Below are positions 14,121 through 27,189 of a stretch of 64,000 nt of DNA, in pieces. Both the position numbers and the translations under genes were made by a program. The stretch covers positions 33,217,980 to 33,281,979 of the forward strand of contig OX457074.1 of the NCBI GenBank assembly GCA_949752795.1. Direction: 5' to 3'. Numbering within the stretch: the first letter of the stretch is position 1; each line of letters opens with the position of its first letter. This stretch comes from Hyperoodon ampullatus. Taxonomy: Eukaryota; Chordata; Mammalia; Artiodactyla; Ziphiidae. The notes beneath the pieces are model-generated. The model did not search any database and was not told where the DNA came from. It saw nothing but the letters and a program-made list of their open reading frames with translations.

Positions 14121-14779
14121 CTGGGAGGAAGGAGAGACATAGTTAGAATCCTTGCCCATCTCCCTGCTGAGCTCCATTCAAACAGCAGCAATTTGCTTCT
14201 GCTTCCCCATGTCTCATTGTATGGGGACTTTGCCACCCCGCGTCCTGTACCTCAGCTCATCTGGCCTTCTCCATGCCCACATGGGATGGGTCAGCAAAAC
14301 AGGTGCTGTATCCTCATCTCACTCTCACACAGGATAAAACAGAGGGTCACAGAGGAGACGTTACTGCAAAACACCCTCCATGGACAGCACGCGTGTTGTC
14401 TGTGTTGGATGCTAAGAGATGTGCTCTAGAATAGATTCAAATGGGCTTCATCTCCCACAGTAGCTGCATTTCTTCTAGTGGAGCTGTCGTCTGGGCCATC
14501 ACCATGGAGGAGGTCACCCAGGCCACATGTTTCTCCAAGTGGGTTCCACAGAACCCCTACTCACACACAGCCCATCATTGAGGTGAAGCGGCCCACCACT
14601 CTGGAGGCAACCAGTCTGAAGTATCTATTTATTACAGGAACCTGGTAGTGGGATCACACCCATTTGGCCAGTTAGATTAGATCATGAATTGTGGTTTTAT
14701 GCAAATGTTATTGGGAGAAGCTGAGCTGAAGTTTCATGCTCCGACAGTTTCTGCGGAGTCATCAAAAGTAGTGACAGGG

Positions 14780-15136
14780 GACTTCCCTGGTGGCACAGTG
14801 GTTAAGAATACGCCTGCCAATGCAGGGGACACGGGTTCGAGCCCTGGTCCAGGAAGATCCCACATGCCGCGGAGCAACTAAGCCCATGCGCCACAACTAC
14901 TGAGCCTGTGCTCTAGAGCCCATGAGCCACAGCTACTGAGCCTGTGAGCCACAACTACTGAAGCCTGCGCGCCTAGAGCCCATGCTCCGCAACAAGAGAA
15001 GCCGCCGCCATGAGAAGCCCGCGCACGGCAACCAAGAGTAGCCCTCAGCCGCAGCAACTAGGGAAAGCCTGCGCGCAGCAACGAAGACTCAACGCAGCCA
15101 AAAATAAATAAATAAATAAATTTATTAAAAGAAAAA
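14780..15136 (+). mobile_element. Full-length long-form CHR-type SINE
   Basis: Head GGACTTCCCTGGTGGCACAG, tRNA-like GGGTTCGAGCCC box, then repeated 'GAGCCACAACTACTGA'-type units and a (AAATA)n tail. At about 357 bp it is the longest SINE here and represents the long CHR form. Direct repeats flank it, 14764-14779 and 15137-15152 (AAAAGTAGTGACAGGG against AAAAGTAGAGACGGG), so it is a slightly aged insertion. Confidence 0.93.
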
Positions 15137-17780
15137 AAAAAGTAGAGACGGGAAGAGAGAAATTGTTTGGGTTGCCATGAGACCAACACAGGCTTGCTTT
15201 TCAGAAGGGTTTTGAGTCATGGTCGAATTTGACTTTGCAGTTATCAGACAATGAGGCATTCACAGCTGCTTCTGAGAAGCTGAATGATTTTTCCTCTTTT
15301 CTCCCCCTTCACGGCTAAACAGAATTTGCTTTTCCTTTACTTCCTGTCGACCCTGCAGTGTGTCTATTTCCTCTGCTCCTTTACTGACTTCAGGACAAAA
15401 CCTACTTTTGTTTCCGTAAAGATTTCTTGTTAAAATATCGTTGCCAAAAATATGGTCCTAGAGGAACAGCAGTGGAATTTAGGATTGTTGTTGAGGGAGG
15501 AGGGGATTATTTTTCTTATTCAACTGATCATCCTGAAAGCAACCCTTTGGCTGTCTAGATGGAGAAAACATAAGGACTATAAACTCAGGGGAGTGAGGAC
15601 AGAGGAAAAGTGCTGTTTTCATTTCAAGACTTTGATTTGCATTTGAACTTTTTCTAAATGGGTGCTTTCAAGAGCAATTCTAAACATTCTTGGCATCCTT
15701 GAGGGCAGGCCAGACCAGGCTCTGCTTTACTTAATCTTGATATAGTTTTTTCAGACGACGGTAGTTTTATTTGTATTTGAATGCAAACCGGTTTTCAATT
15801 CTGTAATTTCCCCCAAAATGAGTGGTTTCAGCAGAACAGCTATCTGTCATCTGCCAAGAATAAGGAAACTGAGAGTGGAACGTGGCCTTGAAAGAGGAGG
15901 AGAAACATATTTCTAACGGCGAAAGTTGTGGGAGGTGTAGTATCTCTGAGCTGCCTTCACGCAGCGATGGGAAAACCAGGATGTTAGCTGCCTGCATTCT
16001 AAGTATCTGGGATTCCTTTAAAAAAAAATTGGTATTTTAATGTGTCTTTTTTCAGAAGAGCCCTCACAGATAAATTTTCCACTAGACTAACGTTTGGCTG
16101 TCAGGAGTGAAGACTCACACGTCACCCTGCTCCGTTCCTACCTTTGGGTTCAGGGTTCCTTTTGAAGCGGTGAAAACAGCTCAGGGAAGGCTGGGAGACG
16201 AGAAGCAGGCTGGTGTGATTATAAACAACTCATCCTCATAAATCCCATCACCAGCCGTGTCCGACAGCCTCTCTGAAGATCTGTTTCTTTGCTAGTGGTA
16301 TTGTATACCCTGGGATCTTCCAAAAAGAAACTTACTTTTTAAATCCAACCTGACCTAAACAACAACAAAATATGCTTTTAGCTCAGTTCTCAGATGCTGT
16401 GTTTACAGATCTCAGGCCAGAGGAAACTTCCACACTTAAGTTTAATTCCTTCCCTCCCCCACTGGAAGTAAGAAGACAGTTCAGGCTCTAAGATGAAAGG
16501 AGATGCACGGTGTGGGTGTGTCTTCACGGCTTGTCCTTGCATCCATGAGCCTTTTGGGGGTGCTCTGCGGTGCTCCCCACCTCGGGCTGGCTGCAGGTGG
16601 CTCCCTCTGGCCTGTGCTTCCTCTTCATCACCTGGGGTTTGCTCCTCGTTCTTGGGAGACCCTTGACTTGGACTTCCAGGAAGCTTCCTACCTCCCATCA
16701 TGGGCTGCATCTCCTAGGACACAGAAGTTGGTCCCCATCCATCAAGCATTTTCTGTGCCCCTGTCAACTGGAGGGGCTGTGGATGTCACTTTCCCGGATC
16801 CGATGGCCGGCAGGGAGACTTAGCACACAGGCCATGACAAGCACCCCGAGGGCCACAGAAGGGCTGGTGCTCTTGGAACACACGACATTGGGCAGCGAAC
16901 TAGTCCCAGGGCTGAGGGAGGGACTTCCCTAAGAAGGGTCTGTCCAGCCGGGCTTTGAGGATGGCATAAATTAGCAGGATGAAGAGTGGGGTAAGAGCAT
17001 CGTGGGCTGGGGGGACGGCAAGGGTGGAGACCCTGAGGTCAGACACAGAGCAGGGACATTCAAGGACTTGCCTGCACAGTGGAGAGGAAGGGCGCAGGGG
17101 CACGGGGAGACAGGTGCAACAGATTTTTACATTTTTACGTAGGGGTGTGAGGAAGAGGGTGGGGTCAACGATGATCAGAAGACCTTTGGTTTCAGCATCC
17201 GCAAGGATGACGTCACTATGGCCTGAGATGGGACAGGCAGGTGGCCTGGGGTGCTGGTGATTCATCTGCTCTGTACCCCACCTCGGCGTGGGTGAGCCCC
17301 TGGCGGGCATACCCACCAGGGAGGGTGTGTCCAGAACGTGAGCCTGCAGGGCGGGCCTGGGGAGTCTCCAGACCCCCTTCATTTGTCTGCTGTGACCTCG
17401 GATGGAGATGTGATGTTTGCCCTGTCGCGGTTGTCGGTCCAGCCAAGGCACTTCAGGTAACCTCTCTGAGTTCAAGGCCAAAGAGAGTTCAAGTCCCTCA
17501 AAATTGTGTTTCCTTTTTGGAAACTATTTATTGTTTTCTTTCTGGCTTTAAGAGCTGTATCTGTTCGTGATAGAAAATCAGAAAATGAAATAAAAAATAA
17601 AAATCATCATCAATTCTCCTTGCCGTTGAGGGATAACCACGGTTGCCACCAGGCACGTTAACAAAATTGTGATCACGCTGCATGTAGGGTTCTATATCCT
17701 GACTTTTTCAACCAACATTGTATTCTGAGTTTCCTTCCCCAAGGCAAAAACAAATTCTTTTTTAAAAAGTATTGCCTGGG

Positions 17781-18014
17781 GCTTCCCTGGTGGCGCAGTG
17801 GTTGAGAGTCCACCTGCCGATGCAGGGGACACGGGTTCGTGCCCCGGTCTGGGAAGATCCCACATGCCGCGGAGTGGCTGGGCCCGTGAGCCATGGCCGT
17901 TGAGCCTGCGCATCCGGAGCCTGTGCTCCGCAACGGGGAGAGGCCACAACAGTGAGAGGCCCGCGTACCGCAAAAAAATAAATAAATAAATAAAATAAAA
18001 ATAAATAAATAAAT
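17781..18014 (+). mobile_element. CHR-type SINE copy A of a tandem pair
   Basis: Head GCTTCCCTGGTGGCGCAGTG, body through CGCGTACCGC, then an (AAAT)n tail. Target-site repeat AAAAAGTATTGCCTGG is at 17764-17779, and again at 18015-18030 where the next SINE begins. It is complete relative to other short-form copies in the window. Confidence 0.95.
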
Positions 18015-18030
18015 AAAAAGTATTGCCTGG

Positions 18031-18189
18031 GCTTCCCTGGTGGCGCAGCAGTTGAGAGTCCGCCTGCCGATGCAGGGAACATGGGTTCGTGCCCCAGTCC
18101 GGGAAGATCCCACGTGCCGTGGAGCGGCTGGGCCCGTGAGCCATGGCCGCTGAGCCTGCGCGTACCGCCAAAAAAGAATAAAATAAGAT
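18031..18189 (+). mobile_element. CHR-type SINE copy B, internally deleted
   Basis: Follows copy A after one copy of the shared target repeat and is itself followed by AAAAGTATTGCCTG at 18190-18203. Compared with the copy at 38561, it lacks about 52 bp between two CGCGT pentamers (junction near 18159-18163), removing the CCGGAGCCTGTGCTCCGC segment. Confidence 0.93.
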
Positions 18190-18769
18190 AAAAGTATTGC
18201 CTGCATGGTATTCCATCGTCTGGCTATGGTGTCCGTTCTCATCAGGATGTTGTTTCCTCTTGTTCTCTCATAATAATACTCAGTACAGGATAACACAGTG
18301 AAGACATTGCTCCTTTATATGTCAAACTTTTCACTTTGTTTAAATTCACAAGTAAGAGAGAGACACGCTTTGATTTTAAAACAAATTCAAACAGTACAGA
18401 TCCATATGGAGTAAAAAACAAGAGCCTCTTTTCTGCCCTCTCCTCTCCCCCCACCCCAGCCCACCCCCAACCTCAACCAGCAGCTGCTGATTTGGTGCAT
18501 CTCCTTAAATACATTTACAATTTGTCCTTTACGAAAAGCAGGGGGCGGAGGGTTTTGAGTAGAGACGTTGTGGCTTTGGTGCCATCTTAAATGAATATCC
18601 TGTGAGAGCTAATTTTGGGCCTGACACTATTTTGGTTCTTGTGGTAGGGTTGCCAGATTTTGCAAATTAGCGGCCAGGTAAATATGAATCTCAGATAAAC
18701 GACGAATAATTTTTTAGTATTAGTATATCCCCAATACCGCAAGGCATCTTTACACAGAAAACACTTATG

Positions 18770-19170
18770 GTAAGTAAAAATACTTGTAGTGAATATTATC
18801 CAGCCTTAAAAAGAAAGGAAATTCTGACACATGCTACCACATGGATGAGCCTTGAGGACATTATGCTGAGTGAAACAAACCAGTCACAGAAGGACAAATA
18901 CTGGACGATTCCACTTGTATGAAGTACCTAGTGTGGTTAGATTCATAGAGACAGGAAGAAGAACGGTGGTTGCTGGGGGATGGGGGTTGCGGGGCGGAAT
19001 AGGGGTTAGTGTCGAAAGGGGACAGAGCTGCCATTTTGCAAGATGAAAAGAGTTCTGTGGGTGGAGGGTGGTGATGGCTGTGTGAATGCACATGATGCCA
19101 CCAAACCGCACACTTAAAAACGGCTCAGATGGTAAATTTTGTTGTTTATATTTCACCGCAGTGAAAAAAA
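18770..19170 (+). repeat. L1 3' end fragment
   Basis: Contains ACACATGCTACCACATGGAT, CATTATGCTGAGTGAAAC, then the ACTTAAAAACGGCTCAGATG 3' terminus. This is a truncated L1 in sense orientation within the TEKT3 intron, without coding capacity. Confidence 0.85.
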
Positions 19171-19835
19171 TACTTGTACTAAAAACATACATGTTTATCT
19201 GAAATTCAAATTTAACTGGGCCTCTTGTGTATTATCTGGGAGGCCTGCGATGCGGGGATGACAAATAGAAATGAGATGGTCTCACCCAAAGGGTCCAGTG
19301 CCGAGGCCAACTTCCCAGGTCTCTGCTTCTGGGAGCTGAGTGGGTGGGGCAGGAAATGGGACCCAGTTCCTTATTATGGCCACCAAGACTCCTGATTTCC
19401 TTCTTAGTTTCCTGAATAACTGTGAGCAGCGTATAAACACATGTAGGCCGTCTGCCTGTGGGGAGGGCAGTTCATCAATCCCTGAGGCTCAATTTCCTTG
19501 TCTGTAGAACAAGGAAGCTGGGCTTGATGACCTCTGTCATTTATCTTCCAGTGGCAAAGTCTGTGAAGCTATAAAATGGTCTTGGTATAATGATTTCCAC
19601 ATGGTCTGGATATTTTTCTACGATCGTGAAATCCTTTTCCGTCTGCCGTGACGTCCACACCCCTATTCGTTCACTGTCACTATTCTCTTTATATTATGGT
19701 ACATTTTAGTTAATTTCATGCACACACACACACCCCAAGTCTGCTGATAAATGAACATCCCCAAGAAAGAAAACTATAGCTCTGAATCACTGGGCAAAAT
19801 TTGATGAATTTGGAGTTGGTGGTTTCAACTGATTC

Positions 19836-19903
<68 letters not shown>
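19836..19903. repeat. (AT)n microsatellite
   Basis: About 68 bases of almost pure AT dinucleotide repeat, the longest simple repeat in the window. It can form cruciform DNA and its true length is prone to assembly error. Confidence 0.97.
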
Positions 19904-19906
<3 letters not shown>

Positions 19907-20159
19907 ATGAAGTAAGGTAGTCAATAGATAAGTTATTATTCTTATTGTTGTCTTTTATAACCTGTTTAGTATTCTTTCTCTTGATTGACCACATGGTCCC
20001 ATCCCTTGGATATTATTGGCCAAATCAGAGGGTAAAGGAGTCCTTGCTTAATTGCTCTTTGGGAGGAGAAAGAGTTTCTAAATATAAACACAATAGAAGA
20101 AATCACAAAGAAAAAGAAAGATTTAGCTAACCAAAAATTGAAATCTTATGTATAACGAA

Positions 20160-20420
20160 ATACAAGCTAAATTAAAAGGTAAAAAACAAATTAGGGAAAA
20201 CATTTGCCACAAGCTTAACAGACCAAAAAAAAAAAAAAAAAGTAATATGCCTAAAACTTAAAGAGCTTTTTGCCAAAGTTTAAGATAATTAGTAATACCC
20301 CAGTAGAAAAATGAGCAAAAGACAGGAAGAGGCAATTCACGGAAAAATAGCAAAATGCCCAATAGACATTTAGGAAAGTTTCACTAATAATCAAAGAAAT
20401 GAAAATGAAAATGATATTAG
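20160..20420 (+). repeat. Degenerate L1 ORF2-like sequence
   Basis: AAACATTTGCCACAAGCTTA, then AATGAGCAAAAGACAGGAAG and AAATAGCAAAATGCCCAATA followed by AATCAAAGAAATGAAAATG resemble the 3' part of L1 ORF2 in sense orientation. Frames are broken. Confidence 0.6.
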
Positions 20421-21031
20421 TTAAAATAATTTGAGAAGGAGATGCTAGATTTTTTACATGAAATGATGCCTTTTTTCCTTTCTGTCTTGAAAAATGTGTC
20501 ATGTTTTTCATCATCAGCACAATCAGAACTGCAACTTGTTTCATGGTTTACGTAGCTGATTTCATGGATTATCATTGTCATGTTCCATTAGGTTTTTGAC
20601 GTTTCGATATTTACTCTGGAACCTTGGGGCATTGCTGGGGGGAGGGGCATTATAATTGGAGGAGTGCCCCATTAACTAACCCCTCCCCCACCGTAGTTAA
20701 CAGGTTGGGCTGAATTCTAGCCACTGAATAAAGTTGGGTGTTCCCCTCTTCCTCACTATATAAACAACTTTCAATGATAAAGTGAATGCATGAAAATCGA
20801 GCTGTTTCCATTTTCCCCATCTTTACTATTAAAAAAAAAATCAAATGTTTAAAAGTTTACCTTTTTAAAAATTATAATGTTTAATATTCATGTGTATGCG
20901 CAATACATGTATGAAAACTTGCTGGTGTGCCCCGAATATCCTTGGTGTGCCTTTTGGATCGTCCTGTTTGCATTGCAGCTTTGCAGCGTGAAGTAGTTCT
21001 GAGGTTGATGTGACCGGTGGGAATTCAGTAA

Positions 21032-21322
<291 letters not shown>

Positions 21323-21445
21323 GGCCCCCACCCCTGGACCAGGTGTGATGCTCCCCAGGTAAGACGGAACCAGGGCGCCACACGCGCGCACTTACATGTG
21401 AGCCGATCTATATTCACTTATTAAAGGATCGTATTTATAGACATG
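21323..21445 (+). other. TEKT3: TEKT3 3' UTR (inferred)
   Basis: A short GC-rich trailer follows the stop codon up to a polyadenylation signal at 21420. The end is inferred from the usual 10-30 base spacing from the signal to the cleavage site, not from transcript data. Confidence 0.6.
21420..21425 (+). terminator. TEKT3: ATTAAA polyadenylation signal of TEKT3
   Basis: ATTAAA, the commonest variant signal, lies 98 bases after the stop codon. A TG-rich stretch (ACATGTGCCGCGGTCCTGTC at 21441) follows and could act as the downstream element. Confidence 0.65.
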
Positions 21446-22599
21446 TGCCGCGGTCCTGTCTTGGAAAACCTTTCGTTTGCCTCCAAACCTTAGTTCCCGA
21501 CGGTTTACTAGGCTTCTGGGCCAGAGAAAAACAATCGATGTAATAGACAAGGTAAGAACACTTATTTGTATTACTCTCATTATTCTCTGTGTAACATGAA
21601 TGGGCTGGAAAGGAGAAATGTATTTTTTTCTGAGGCCGTGGAGGCAGGTATCCCAGCAGGTGGGTTTTGAGAGAAGGGGAGAGGCCTCTGGAAGGTAGTA
21701 GTCGGGGATAGTTTGAGCAAAATCGAAGGTGGAAAAATAGGGAGTGCATTTGGACAATAGTAAGTAGACCAGTCTGGCTGTGATTCATAACGTAGGGTGT
21801 GTATGAAGAAACAGGATGGGTGAGACCCCTGGAAAGTTGGGGGGTGGGTTCAAGGGTAGGGGGAGTGATGGACAGCTCTGTGCAGGGACATGGCCTTGTG
21901 AAAGCAATGACCGGGTAAGGAAAGTTTGAATTGGAGAGATGGCCGTGGAAACCAAGAGGGGAGAAGCACAAAGCATGTTACAACAAATCAGCAGAACTCG
22001 CTAACCTCACACGCAAGTGAGCTCTGAGGGCCCAGGGTGACAAAAAGTTGCTGACTTTGGGTGGGCCGAAAAATGGGACATCACTTACATTCTAGGAGGT
22101 CCTGTCTTATCTCAGGGGTTGCTTATTTTTTTTAAATAACTTTTTCTTTATTACAAATGAAAAACATTTGCTGATATCTGTTTTGGAAAATAGGGAAAAG
22201 ACACGCACAGAACTCCTTGTAAATTACTTGTTATCACAGTGCCCAGGAATAATCACTGAAGTTGGTCATCATTTTATGGTATATGCTTTTAATCCTTTTT
22301 CTGTGACAGTATATGTGTCCATAAAATTTATTTACATATACAGGTAATATGCAGTGTTTATTTACAAATATGTATAATATGTAATGCTTATATTTAAATA
22401 CATAATTAATAACATTTGGGACCACACTTCTGATTTGTAATCTCCTTTTCCTTATTCATATATTATACTATAAATGGGTTTCCATGTCATTAGCTGTTAA
22501 TGCACAGCATCGTTTTTTAAAACCTTGCCTTGGTGTCTCTAAAAACAATAAATAACCACTCTTGGAGATTTCAGAAAATACAGGCGAGGGATAACAGAG

Positions 22600-22945
22600 T
22601 ATTTTTCTTTCTCTGTCTGACTTATTTCACTATGTTACTACGTATACGTGGAATCTAAAAAATAAATGAATGAATATAGCAAAACAGAAACGGACTCACA
22701 GATACAGAGAACAAACTAGTGGTTACAAGAGGGGAAAGGGAAGTGGGAGGGGCAAGAGAGGGGTAGGGGATTAAGAGGTACAAACTACTATGTATAGAAT
22801 AAATAAGCACAGGGAAATACAGCCATTATGTTGTGATAACTTTAAATGGAGTTAGTATTTTATTCTATAAAAATATTGAATCGCTATGTTGTATGCCTGA
22901 AACTAATATAATATTGTAAGTCAACTATACTTCGATTAAAAAAAG
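22600..22945 (+). repeat. L1 3' UTR fragment
   Basis: TCTGTCTGACTTATTTCACT, then ACGTGGAATCTAAAAAATAA, and the 3' end CTGAAACTAATATAATATTG with TCAACTATACTTCGATTAAA. This is an L1 3' terminus in plus orientation, moderately diverged. Confidence 0.88.
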
Positions 22946-22999
22946 AGAAAATACAGATGAGCAAAAGAGGAAAATAAAAATCTTCCATACTTCTAAACT

Positions 23000-23480
23000 A
23001 ACTAGATGCTTTGATATACCTATATTCTATTTCTGTATTTTTATGCACAGTTTCCTTTCAAAAATGGTATCCCGAATAAAGCAGCCCTTACAAAGCACTT
23101 ACTTTGGGCTGAAACCATTCCCAGTGCCTCGTTCACCTCAACTCATTTACGCTTTTTGCACTTGAAAATGTATACTCTTTCCATGTCATTTAATCCCTTT
23201 CCATAACTTCATTTTAATGGCTTTTTAATATTCTATTGTCCTGAGGTTTTAGAATGTTCTATGACCAATTCCCCATTATTGAATATTTTTGTTGTGCCTG
23301 ACTCTTCTTTATCACAATGTAGCCATGATTTAATCTTGTTAGTGAAATGTGTGCAAACATCTTTAATATTTTGCTTAAGATAAGTTCCTAGATCTGGAGT
23401 CATTACATCAGACGTCAGGCACACATTGAAAAAGGCTTTTACAGTGTATTATCAAATTGACCTCCTGAAACTTTATGTTA
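23000..23480 (-). repeat. Old L1-type 3' UTR-like sequence, inverted
   Basis: TCCATAACTTCATTTTAATG with GGCTTTTTAATATTCTATTG and a later TTAAGATAAGTTCCTAGATC recall the same ancient inverted L1 3' UTR pattern as 7640-8000. Edges are uncertain. Confidence 0.4.
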
Positions 23481-25764
23481 CTCAGCACTCCACCACCAGC
23501 CTGTAAGAGGGCCCTGTCTTTCTGCATCTTGATAATCCTCTGTTATCTTTCTTCAGCAGCTCATCTTTAGTAAATAGTGATGTAAAACATTGTTCACTGG
23601 ACCCTTGAATTTCTTCTGTCAGTTGCTAGTCCTTGTTATTTGCCTGTTTCCCCCCGAGTATTTATCTTTTCTTCATTTGTTTTTTAGAGTTCTCTGTATA
23701 TCAATCATGTGACACTTTCATCCTATGTACTGAGCATATATTCTTTGTATGCCACTTGCCTTTACGTTTTGCTTATGGTTTTTAATGTTCAGAGGCTGAA
23801 ACGTGTAAATACTTCCGTGATGATTTATTTCTTTGGAGTTACACCAGAAAAGCTCTTCTGCATTCCAAGATTATTTACCTACCATTTCCTCTGATTCCGT
23901 TCATGACTTCTTAAATTACCCTTAACCATCTGGAATTCAATTTGATATGATGTAGAGAGCATGCTAGCTTTGAATCCTTTGATCTGGAAATACTGAAATG
24001 GGAAGATGAGTTACCGGAGGGGAGGGTTTCTCTCTTTTCTCTCGTATTCCTCTCCTCTTTCTCTTACAAGCATCTTTTTTCTGCCTGTGTTCTCTTTGCT
24101 CTGTCCTAACCACTGTCTATTAATGCCAAATCCATCTCTCTCTCTGTTTCTTAAGAGTTATTTTTCAGCACACCTTGGTCAGTCAACTTCACAAAACATC
24201 TCAAAATGCTAGTAGGGTTGACATAAACATGATAAGCTTGTACTAGGGTTATTTTTATGGTCTCAGTATATCATTTTAGACATCAAATTGTAGGTTTCGT
24301 CATTCTCCCTTTGCTTCTAATGGAAACAAAGATATTTAAGTGCCACTAAGACACTTAGCAATTAGAGCAATCAAGTGTTGGTGGTCATCATTTTTAGACA
24401 ATAGTTAGAATAAACATAAATTCCACGTCTCTTATTTGTTACATGTTTCAGGGAAAATCTTGCTGACTTTTTCCACGAATTATAATTTTTTTTGAGGAAT
24501 ATGTGAGTATGGAGTCCTTTTACTTAAACATATGTTCCCAGCATTACAAGAATGTGATGGGAAGAAGACGTAGTTCAGACATAGGAAAAGGCTACTTTTC
24601 TTGTTATTTTGGTAAACCGTGGGCAAAGCGAAACTCCACAAATAAACATTCGGTTTCTGGTCTAAAATGTCACAGCTACTTCCAAGGGAGGATATTCAAA
24701 TGCTGGGATCCTTGAGCAGCCAAGACTCAGAGTGTGATCTTGCATGAGAATCACAGGTCCGCAAATATCAACACGTGATCTGGCTTAATATATTCAGGCT
24801 CAAACTATCTTTAATATTATGTGGCTTTAAGAAGGGCTGCTGGAATGTCAAAGGCTTCCACCCACCCAAGCATCATTCAGATTTAGAAATGTGTGTAACT
24901 GCCCCTAAATAACCAAGTCACCTATAATTTTAGCAATTTCCATTTACATCCCTGGAGAGTGTTGTCATAAACACCTCGCAGGGCACTTTTGAGTCCTGAG
25001 TTCATACTATAAATAGCTGAGGTGGGGTCCAGTTCTTGGTTATAATTTTTGCACTGGAAACAGGAATGGAGTCCTTCCTTTTGTGTTCAGGGCTGACCCA
25101 GTTCAGGAGGAGGGGGAATGGGTTCTCATTGATGTGCCCCCAATTTTCCCTGTCAGTCTCCACTCTTCTATCCCTGGCCCTTCAACTGTTCCCGGCAATG
25201 CTGGACCCACCATTGGTGAGATTGCCAAGACCAGCCTTCTAGGCAGGGTGCCATGATGATATTTTCTGAACCCTGTTATAGTCAGGCACTCATGGAGAAC
25301 AGAGACAATACTTAATGTCTTCTCCAAGGATGGAAAATCTAGTTTACCTTGAGGACCAGCTCTAGACCATAGCAGTGCTTATTTGGAATGTTGAGGAGTC
25401 TGAGGACATGTGTGAGTTCACACAGGTAAGGATCTAGACGTCGGAAGGCTAATCTAACCTGCAGGGATCCAGGATGGAGAAGAAGCAGCACAAATATTGC
25501 GATCTCTGCTCTAAATGGTTCTATATTCTCCCTCAGCCCAGATCTTTCCCTTCCAACATCAGAAGTGTTCTGTTTTGTGATTATTGGCTCATTCCCTGGG
25601 GACCTTGCTGTTTGCTTATTTTGCTGGGAGCTAATGGGAGACCCTTTCTGCTGCCAACTTTTTCCTTTGAGCAAGGAGCTTCTAAAGAGCTCACCATGAC
25701 CAAAAAGCAACTCTGGTGGCATCATGGTAGAGATCTAACTGTACAGAATAAATTAGACATTATC

Positions 25765-25892
25765 ATGGGATGTCCCTGGCAGTCCAACGGTTAAGACTCT
25801 GCACTCCCAATGCAGGGGGCGTGGGTTCGATCACTAGTCAGGGAACTAAGATCCCACATGCCCTGCAGCGTGGCAAAAATAAATAAATAAAT
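25765..25892 (+). mobile_element. Short CHR-type SINE
   Basis: TGTCCCTGGCAGTCCAACGG head, GGGTTCGATC tRNA-like box and an (AAAT)n tail, about 128 bp. Flanked by AAATTAGACATTATC (25750-25764) and AAATTAGACACTATC (25893-25907), a 15-bp target-site duplication with one change. This is the shorter, older tRNA-derived type that is shared more widely among cetartiodactyls. Confidence 0.92.
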
Positions 25893-27189
25893 AAATTAGA
25901 CACTATCCAAGTTTGTGGTTTTTTAAAGAAAATTATTTTAAAACTAAAGTGTTACTTTTCCCAAGAGACGTCCATGAGGGTATAATATTTCAAACAATCA
26001 ATCTCATCAACACAATGAATTAATTTTACCAAAGTATTGCCAAGTCCTAGATCTCAACGTCTTTGATTCTATCTTTAAATAGCATTTAAGGATAATATCT
26101 GCATGTATGCTCTGTTTCGTCAGATAGAAGGAAAAAATCTCTGATTTGACAGAATGTATGCAATTCTAGAAATCATCCTCTTCTGGCATCCTGTTGGCAA
26201 TACCCGTTGGTACTGATGGACTGTAGGACTGCTCTCCATGTGCCTGGGTCTTTGGAACCATATTTCTCCTAAAGAGCGTTCAGTCCCAAATGGGAAGCGA
26301 TTGCGTTTTGTGTCACTTACCGGCATTTTGGTGCAAGTTAACTAAAATAGGTTCTTTCCCGTTTGTGTGCATTCTGGGTTGCCTCTGAGCTGGAGTTATA
26401 GCTACAGAAATAGCTAACTTCCTCTAGAGAGAAAAAGGAATTTAGAACTAGGTGCCTCCTTTTCTTACCTTGGTTTGGATTCTGTTCATCTTATCTTGTA
26501 GATTTTAAGACCCTTAGCTCAAGTCACATTTCTTTGCTCTCATGGAGCTCAGGATACACAAGAATGTATTAGTAAAATGAGTACTAGGCATTGTGGAGTA
26601 ACAGTGTTAGGGAATGTTGAAAGGAGTCTAATTATGAAATTTAGAGATGAGGAGTCAATGAAAACCCCACATCTACAGACGTAGAGCTATCTAGGGAGAA
26701 TTTCAAGAGTCATTTGAGTTCTGGTTGGTTGGATAATTACCTTCATAGAGAAGTTCTGAGATGTGTTTATTGTTCAAGCTTCAAGAAGAGGATGATGATG
26801 CTTATCTCTTAGGGAGGGGAAAGCTCAGATGTTTGGGGATAATGCAGAAAGACCTTATCCCCAGTGGTGAAATAACGACCATCACTATTGGTCAGTTTCA
26901 CGATAGAAGATCAAATCCAGTGGCAAGCAAGAGGATATATTGTGGCCCAGAGGAATGGCAGGATGGTTCAGTAGTAAGTAATCCAAACCTCAGCTTCACT
27001 CCATCTGCCTGTTCACTGGTTGGTTGAATCCCTGGAGGAGAGCAGAGCAAGGTGTATGGAGTGAAACCATGCTAGGAACTGGGGTCTGGACTGGGACCTG
27101 TGATATCTTGTCCTCCAGCGTCACCCTCCACCTGTCCCCACCGGCCAATTCTTTGAAGATATAGTATGTGGAAAATTGCAATTCATTCT

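Noticed and set aside
16900..17481. 193-codon minus-strand open frame in the TEKT3 intron
   Set aside because: No recognisable domain, no splice context, and plausible by chance at this G+C.
17673..18296. Open frames of 100-207 codons repeating GSSRTGARTRVP-like peptides
   Set aside because: These are translations of CHR SINEs; the same peptides recur at 9717-10037, 36145-36530, 38540-38813 and 39494-39874.
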